A stretch of 64,000 nt of DNA from PALSA-607 sp036509315 (GTDB lineage: Bacteria; Actinomycetota; Actinomycetes; Acidothermales; Acidothermaceae): NCBI GenBank assembly GCA_036509315.1, contig DATCFU010000172.1, positions 1-64,000 on the forward strand, given 5' to 3'. Below are positions 59,263 to 64,000 of this stretch, piece by piece; positions within the stretch are counted from its first letter, which is position 1, and every line of letters begins with the position of its first letter. The notes under the pieces are model-generated. The model searched no databases. It was not told the DNA's origin and saw nothing but the letters and a program-made list of their open reading frames with translations. Position numbers and translations under genes: made by a program.

Positions 59263-59348
59263 GCTGCTGATGGGCCGGGGCGGCTGATGGGCCGGGGCTG
59301 CTGATGGGCCGGGGCTGTTGATAGGCCGGGGCTGATGATGGGTTGGGT
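59263..59348. repeat. 17-bp tandem repeat, about five units
   Basis: Units of the form CTGCTGATGGGCCGGGG run from 59263 to 59348: the first copy (59263-59280) is 18 bp, copies 2 and 3 are near-identical, and the fourth and fifth (CTGTTGATAGGCCGGGG, CTGATGATGGGTTGGGT) have decayed. It lies just upstream of the DNA polymerase IV gene. Confidence 0.85.
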
Positions 59349-59390
59349 TGATGACGCTGCTGGTCGGGACCACTCTGTGAGGGCGCCGCG

Positions 59391-60743
59391 GTGAACCGTC
59401 AGCCCATGCCACGACCGCGTTCGCGGGCAACGATCTTGCACGCTGACCTCGACGCCTTCTACGCGTCGGTCGAGCAGATCGACAAGCCGTCGCTGCGCGG
59501 GAAGCCGGTGGTGGTCAGTGGCCTCGGGCTGCGTGGGGTCGTCGCGACGGCGAGCTACGAGGCGCGCGTGCACGGCGTGCGGTCCGCGATGTCGACGATG
59601 GAGGCGCGCGGGCGGTGCCCGAAGGCTGCCTTCCTCGCACCGCGGTTTGAGGCGTACCGGGCCGCCAGCATCCTCGTCATGGAGCAACTCCGTGAGTTGT
59701 CACCCCTCGTCGAGCCCCTGTCGCTCGATGAGGCCTACGTCGACCTTGAGGCCGGCGACCACGACGACCTGTCGGCCGACGGTGTGCGACAGATTGCCGC
59801 GCGGGTGAAGGAGTCGGTGCACGCCTCGACCGGCCTCACGCTCTCGGTCGGTGTCGGCAGCTCGAAGCTGGTCGCCAAGATCGCCTCCGACCTCGACAAG
59901 CCCGATGGTCTGCGTGTTGTCGCGGCCGGCGACGAGGACGAGGTCTTGCGCCCGTTGTCAGTCGGTCGGTTGCCGGGCGTCGGGCCCGCGACTGCGGCCA
60001 AGTTGCGAGCCATCGGAGTCGCCAGCGTCGCCGATCTTGCCGAGCTCACCGAAGCCGACGCCGTTCGTGCTTTGGGTAACAGCCAAGGTCGCGGACTGTG
60101 GCTACTGGCACATGGGCTCGACGATCGGGAGGTGACGCCGGAACGCGACACGAAGTCGGTGAGCGTCGAAGACACCTTCGAACACGACATCGCCGACGTG
60201 GCGCAGCTGGCCGCGGTAGTCGACGGCATGGCACGGCGGGTGGTCGAACGATTGAGGGCAGCGAGGCTGTCGGGTCGAACGATCTCGGTGAAGGTCCGGT
60301 TGCATGACTTCACGACCCTGAGCCGCTCGGCGACCTTGCCCTCCCCGACCGACGACCCGCGGGTCGTTGTTCGCATCGCCCGGCAGTTGCTCACCGACGT
60401 CGACGTGAGCGGCGGACTTCGACTCGTCGGGGTTGGCGTCAGCGGTCTCGCCGACTGGACCCAGGACGACCTCTTCGGCGAGCTGATCGCCGCGCACCCG
60501 CAGGACGACCCCGACCCCACAATTGAGGAGCCTGCTGACAGCGCTGCCGCCCGCCGGACCGACCGGCCCTGGGTCGCGGGTCGCGATGTCGATCACGTCG
60601 TCTGGGGCCCGGGTTGGGTGCAAGGCTCGGGCGCCGGCTGGGTCACTGTGCGATTCGAGACTCGCGACACTCCGCCCGGTCGAGTGCGATCGTTTCGGGT
60701 CACCGATCCTGACCTTCGCGCCATGTCACCACGCGGCTGGTAG
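59391..60743 (+). CDS. dinB: DNA polymerase IV (Y-family)
   Basis: This 450-residue translesion polymerase has ILHADLDAFYASVEQ, LSLDEAYVDL (catalytic Asp/Glu), VGVGSSKLVAKIASDLDKPDGL and the little-finger domain (TKSVSVEDTFEHDI). The end lacks a clean beta-clamp QLxLF motif, though SGLADWTQDDLFGEL resembles one. The start GTG at 59391 has GAGGGCG upstream; a later ATG after five codons is also possible. The C-terminal 60 residues extend past the usual end of a DinB and form a conserved-looking extra domain (WVAGRDVDHVVWGPGWVQGSGAGWVTVRFETR) seen in long actinobacterial versions. Confidence 0.92.
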   Translation: MNRQPMPRPRSRATILHADLDAFYASVEQIDKPSLRGKPVVVSGLGLRGVVATASYEARVHGVRSAMSTMEARGRCPKAAFLAPRFEAYRAASILVMEQLRELSPLVEPLSLDEAYVDLEAGDHDDLSADGVRQIAARVKESVHASTGLTLSVGVGSSKLVAKIASDLDKPDGLRVVAAGDEDEVLRPLSVGRLPGVGPATAAKLRAIGVASVADLAELTEADAVRALGNSQGRGLWLLAHGLDDREVTPERDTKSVSVEDTFEHDIADVAQLAAVVDGMARRVVERLRAARLSGRTISVKVRLHDFTTLSRSATLPSPTDDPRVVVRIARQLLTDVDVSGGLRLVGVGVSGLADWTQDDLFGELIAAHPQDDPDPTIEEPADSAAARRTDRPWVAGRDVDHVVWGPGWVQGSGAGWVTVRFETRDTPPGRVRSFRVTDPDLRAMSPRGW

Positions 60744-60796
60744 CTTCACCCAACCCACTCCGGCCGCCCAACCACATCGATCGCAGGAGGACACGG

Positions 60797-62224
60797 ATGT
60801 CGTTTGCGACACCGACCTTTCTGTGGTTCTTCATGCCGGCGACCCTCCTCCTGTACTGGGCACTGCCCCGCACCGCACGCAACGGGGTGCTGGCCTTCGC
60901 CAGCCTGGTGTTCTACACGTGGGGCGGCCACGCGTTTGTGTTCTTGCTCCTCGGTTGCGTAGTCGTCAACTTCACTGCTGGCCTGGCCATCGATTCATCG
61001 AAACCGTTCCTGCAAAGGCATCGCCAGGCCGTGCTCGTCAGCGCCATCGCGGTCGATGTCGGCGCGCTTGCGGTGTGGAAGTACGCCGACTTCGCCTCAC
61101 GCCAAGTGAACGCGCTTACGCACGCGTTCGGCGGTCACGGCAGCCATGTCTTGCACTTCGTGTTGCCGATCGGTATTTCGTTCTTTACGTTCCACCATCT
61201 GAGCTACGTGGTCGACGTGTACCGCGGTACCCGCAAGCCGTTGCGCAATCCCCTCACCTTCATGACCTACATCTTGATGTTTCCGCAGCTCATCGCGGGC
61301 CCGATCGTGCGGTTCCACGAGATCGCCGACCAGCTTGGAAGGCCGTCAAAGGATCGCTTTGGCGACTTCGCAGCTGGCTTCCCCCGGTTCGCGGTCGGCT
61401 TATCGAAGAAAGTCATCGTTGCCGACAGCGTCGCGCCGGTCGTCAACAGTGTGTTTGCGTTGCACACGAGCCAGCTGACGACAGTCAACGCGTGGCTCGG
61501 CGCACTCGCGTACACCGTGCAGCTGTACTTCGACTTCTCTGGCTATTCCGACATGGCCATCGGATTAGGGAGGATGTTCGGCTTCCAGCTCCCAGAGAAT
61601 TTCAACCGACCGTACTCCGCGTCATCGATTACGGACTTCTGGCGGCGCTGGCACATGTCGTTGTCGCGATGGTTCCGCGACTACCTCTACATCCCGCTCG
61701 GTGGCAATCGGGGCGGCAAGTGGAAGACCTACCGCAACCTCTACATTGTCTTCGCGCTTACCGGTTTCTGGCATGGAGCGAACTGGACGTTTCTCGTGTG
61801 GGGGCTCTACCACGGCACTCTGCTCGTGATCGAACGCGTCACCGGCTGGGGCGACGCGGCAACCCGGTGGCGACCGTTCCAGCGAGCGCTCACGCAGCTT
61901 CTGGTGGTTCTCGGATGGGTGGTCTTCCGGGCTGACAGCCTGCCCCAGGCCGGGCACATTCTCGGCGCGATGTTCGTGCCGACCGGACACGGGCTGACGG
62001 TGACCGTTGCGACAGCGCTGACCCACCGGACGCTGCTGGTGTTCTGGCTGGCGCTGCTCGTCTTCCTAATTCCGGCCGGATTCGTGATGGGCCGCTTCGT
62101 CGAGTTCAGCAACAGCCGAACCGCCATTGCGACCCGGTTCGCCTATGTGATCGTGCTCGCACCGATTGCGGCCGCGCTGGTCGCCGTCGGCACGTTCAGT
62201 CCGTTCCTGTATTACCAATTCTAA
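60797..62224 (+). CDS. MBOAT O-acyltransferase (AlgI-like)
   Basis: This 475-residue membrane-bound O-acyltransferase has many transmembrane helices. It carries the AlgI motifs LPIGISFFTFHHLSYVVDVYRG, IAGPIVRFHEIADQL, FDFSGYSDMAIGLGRMFG, FWRRWHMSLSRWFRDYLYIPLGG and the catalytic His in TGFWHGANWTFLVWGLYHG. It should acetylate a polysaccharide or lipid at the membrane. An AGGAGGA box precedes the ATG. The next gene, 30 bp downstream, encodes an AlgX/AlgJ-type periplasmic partner, so the two form an O-acetylation module. Confidence 0.9.
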   Translation: MSFATPTFLWFFMPATLLLYWALPRTARNGVLAFASLVFYTWGGHAFVFLLLGCVVVNFTAGLAIDSSKPFLQRHRQAVLVSAIAVDVGALAVWKYADFASRQVNALTHAFGGHGSHVLHFVLPIGISFFTFHHLSYVVDVYRGTRKPLRNPLTFMTYILMFPQLIAGPIVRFHEIADQLGRPSKDRFGDFAAGFPRFAVGLSKKVIVADSVAPVVNSVFALHTSQLTTVNAWLGALAYTVQLYFDFSGYSDMAIGLGRMFGFQLPENFNRPYSASSITDFWRRWHMSLSRWFRDYLYIPLGGNRGGKWKTYRNLYIVFALTGFWHGANWTFLVWGLYHGTLLVIERVTGWGDAATRWRPFQRALTQLLVVLGWVVFRADSLPQAGHILGAMFVPTGHGLTVTVATALTHRTLLVFWLALLVFLIPAGFVMGRFVEFSNSRTAIATRFAYVIVLAPIAAALVAVGTFSPFLYYQF

Positions 62225-62254
62225 GAGCATTACCACTCCTAGGGAGAAGTACCG

Positions 62255-63523
62255 ATGAGCCGGATCCCGCGATTGCGCGCCCCGCACCTGCGCGTTCCAC
62301 GCGTCAGCGTCCGGGGCAAGTCCGTGCGCATCGCGATCGCCTTCCTGGCACTGACGTTCTTCTTTGGGCCTGCGGTCGCCGCTGCGGCCGGCGTCCGTGC
62401 ACCGGCCATCGAGAATCACAAGCTTGGTCCGTTGCCGACCGCGAGTGATGGGTGGCGATCATTCGGGATCTTCGATACGTGGGCAACCGACCACCTGCCG
62501 CTGCGCAACGTGGCGATCAGCGCAAATACGAAGGTCGAACGCAACATGTTCGGTGAGACGCCGAACTACGGCGCGAATGGCACCGCAACAACAACGACGA
62601 CCACAGGAGTCGCCGGCATCTCCGTGCCCCAACCGCCGGCTGCGCCCGCGAGCGCTGCGCCGACAGACTTCCCTGTCGTCATCTCGGGTCTGGACGGCTG
62701 GCTGTATTACGGCACCGACCTGCGGGCTGCCTGTAATCCGGTGCTCTCTGCGCCCGTTATCGCGCAACGATTTCAGCAGCTGTCCAAAATCATGCAACGG
62801 GCGGGCAAGCGGTTCGTCATGATGATTGCGCCGGACAAGAGCGATATCTATCCCGAGTACCTACCGACCGCAGATCAGGGCGTGACCTGCGCTTCGAAGG
62901 CAGAGGCCGCACTCTGGGCCGCATTGGCGGCAAATCCCCCGGCTGGTTATCAAGACCTGCGCGGCGCGATCGAGGCCGCGAAGGCGAAGGATCCAGGCAC
63001 GTTGCTCTACCGCAAGCTCGACACGCACTGGAACGGTCTCGGCGCGTTGATCTATGCGCACCTGCTCACCGACAGCATCGATCCGACATTGTGGCCGACG
63101 GCAACGGTGGAACCCCTGGGCAACAGCAACTCGCACACCGACCTCGAGGCATTGCTCGGCCAGCGCACCACTGAGCAGGCACCGCTATTCTCCGTCAGCC
63201 GACCCGGGGTCACCACGACAGTCAACACCACGAGTCAGCTCGCTGACACCACGACGGATGCGCCGCTCATCACCCCAAAGACGCTGTTCATCAGCGATTC
63301 GTTTACCGATTCTTCACGATTCGCGATCAACCCGTTCTTCGCCCAGGCTGGCTTTATCAACTCATCGGCCGCAGGCACGGCATATGACGAACTCGTGCAG
63401 TCGATCAAGAGTGCACAGATCGTGGTCCTCGAGATCGTCGAGCGCACCGTCATCGACGGAAAGGCGCCGCTGCTCAACAGCACCGTGCTCGCCAACCTCG
63501 CTGCGAGCCTCGGCGAGGGCTAG
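62255..63523 (+). CDS. AlgX/AlgJ-type polysaccharide O-acetyltransferase partner
   Basis: This 422-residue protein has an N-terminal membrane anchor or signal (VRIAIAFLALTFFFGPAVAAAAG) and a SGNH-like domain. The DHHW-type motif YRKLDTHWNGLGALIYAHLLTDSI supplies the Asp/His pair, and ISDSFTDS supplies the probable nucleophilic Ser. LDGWLYYGTDLRAAC and MIAPDKSDIYPEYLP are the usual earlier blocks. It probably transfers the acetyl group exported by the MBOAT partner to a surface glycan. The Thr-rich stretch (TTTTTTGVAG) near residue 115 is a flexible linker. Confidence 0.85.
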   Translation: MSRIPRLRAPHLRVPRVSVRGKSVRIAIAFLALTFFFGPAVAAAAGVRAPAIENHKLGPLPTASDGWRSFGIFDTWATDHLPLRNVAISANTKVERNMFGETPNYGANGTATTTTTTGVAGISVPQPPAAPASAAPTDFPVVISGLDGWLYYGTDLRAACNPVLSAPVIAQRFQQLSKIMQRAGKRFVMMIAPDKSDIYPEYLPTADQGVTCASKAEAALWAALAANPPAGYQDLRGAIEAAKAKDPGTLLYRKLDTHWNGLGALIYAHLLTDSIDPTLWPTATVEPLGNSNSHTDLEALLGQRTTEQAPLFSVSRPGVTTTVNTTSQLADTTTDAPLITPKTLFISDSFTDSSRFAINPFFAQAGFINSSAAGTAYDELVQSIKSAQIVVLEIVERTVIDGKAPLLNSTVLANLAASLGEG

Positions 63524-63534
63524 CCAGGTCGGCA

Positions 63535-63585
63535 ACGCCAGCACCGGGTTGACGCCAGCACCGGGTTGACGCCAGCACCACGTTA
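63535..63585. repeat. 17-bp tandem repeat, three units
   Basis: The unit ACGCCAGCACCGGGTTG occurs at 63535-63551 and 63552-63568; a third copy with an altered end lies at 63569-63585. It spans the gap between the O-acetyltransferase gene and the dienelactone hydrolase gene, ending 11 bp before the latter's start. Confidence 0.85.
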
Positions 63586-63595
63586 GGGTGCGGCC

Positions 63596-64000
63596 ATGAA
63601 TCACCACAGCCTGCAACTGCCCGGGTCAGCTGGGCCGGTTCCGGCCGATGAGGTGATTCCGGACGGGCCGGTGCGCGGCGCCGTCATCGTGCTGCAGGAA
63701 GCGTTCGGCGTGAACGACCACATCGTCGACGTGTGCGGTCGATTCGCAGCAGTCGGGTATCGCGCGGTTGCGCCGCATCTGTTTCATCGAGACGGCGTGA
63801 ACGCGCTGCCGTACAACATCGAGCTCGCACTCCCCCACATGGCGAATCTGACTGCCGACGGCATCCGCGACGACCTCACTGCCGTGCGCGAACACCTTGC
63901 TGGCGAAGAGTTGCCAATGTCACTGACGGGCATTGTCGGGTTCTGCATGGGTGGTTCAATCACCTTCGCCATCGCAGCGGAAGACGCCTACGGCGCAACG
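63596..64000 (+). CDS. Dienelactone hydrolase family protein, N-terminal part
   Basis: This frame starts at ATG 63596 and runs off the window end. The 135 visible residues begin MNHHSLQLPGSAGPVPADEV and include AVIVLQEAFGVNDHIVDVCGRFAAVGYRAVAPHLFHRDG and the nucleophile elbow GIVGFCMGGS with Cys. This is the dienelactone hydrolase fold, where the Cys-Asp-His triad opens lactones or acts on other esters. The Glu of VLQEAFG fits the family's activation of the Cys. The C-terminal Asp and His lie beyond the window. Confidence 0.88.
   Translation, partial: MNHHSLQLPGSAGPVPADEVIPDGPVRGAVIVLQEAFGVNDHIVDVCGRFAAVGYRAVAPHLFHRDGVNALPYNIELALPHMANLTADGIRDDLTAVREHLAGEELPMSLTGIVGFCMGGSITFAIAAEDAYGAT

Noticed and set aside
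60523..61935. 470-codon plus-strand frame overlapping dinB and the MBOAT gene
   Set aside because: Out of frame with two well-supported genes and without any recognisable domain.
1..64000. CRISPR arrays, insertion sequences, prophage genes
   Set aside because: No regularly spaced 25-37-bp repeats with unique spacers, transposase or integrase motifs were found; the tandem repeats are contiguous and short.

Overview
This is a 64 kb, high-GC, gene-dense chromosomal window from an actinobacterium (Actinomycetota). The evidence is the gene content: SepH, polyphosphate glucokinase, a short adenylate kinase, an Fe-S-type ferrochelatase, DUF4193, DUF5998 and DUF7455 proteins, a PaaN-type aldehyde dehydrogenase and a principal sigma factor with a long acidic N-terminal region. 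Genus and family cannot be read from the sequence. The order DUF4193 - suhB - ppgK - sigA, with topoisomerase IV genes between, resembles the conserved sigA neighbourhood of other actinobacteria. No rRNA, tRNA, CRISPR array, prophage or insertion sequence was recognised.

Layout. 1-6.7 kb: DUF4193 (partial), inositol monophosphatase, ferrochelatase, adenylate kinase, sepH, and an MFS/DeoR divergent pair. 6.7-12.1 kb: a compact cluster coding a 60-residue ORF, a cytoplasmic subtilisin-like S8 protease, an ECF sigma factor, a 152-residue beta-sandwich-like protein and an 874-residue TPR-CHAT (caspase-like) protease. This is the best candidate for an undescribed system. 12.1-26.1 kb: rhodanese, phosphodiesterase, DUF5998, ppgK, an M48 protease, topoisomerase IV subunits A and B with a ROK kinase, a gamma-lyase and a Tat-exported esterase between them, a lipoprotein and a DUF7455 protein. 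26.1-28.5 kb: DHA2 drug exporter and TetR with duplicated operators. 28.9-33.1 kb: glycerol operon glpF-glpK-glpD.

33-41 kb: a DRK-repeat protein, a secreted Ig-like/cell-wall-binding-repeat protein with a structured leader, the principal sigma factor, a WXG100-like/lipase pair, an acetyltransferase, an HhH-GPD protein and DUF1684. 41.1-45.9 kb: an ECF sigma factor, a membrane zinc anti-sigma factor, an ABC ATPase and two membrane proteins, all overlapping and so probably one transcript. 45.9-46.3 kb: the decayed C-terminus of a GH9 endoglucanase (frameshift plus nonsense codon). 46.3-50.6 kb: MaoC, a GGDEF-EAL protein, a cysteine hydrolase and a DinB protein.

50.6-59.2 kb: phenylacetate catabolism. 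paaN-paaR point right and paaABCDE point left, each led by the same ACCG-N6-CGGT palindrome; azlCD (with duplicated palindromes), a papain-like protease and an unknown gene sit between. 59.3-64 kb: DNA polymerase IV, an MBOAT/AlgX-type polysaccharide O-acetylation pair, and a truncated dienelactone hydrolase. Short tandem repeats lie at 39.1, 59.3 and 63.5 kb.
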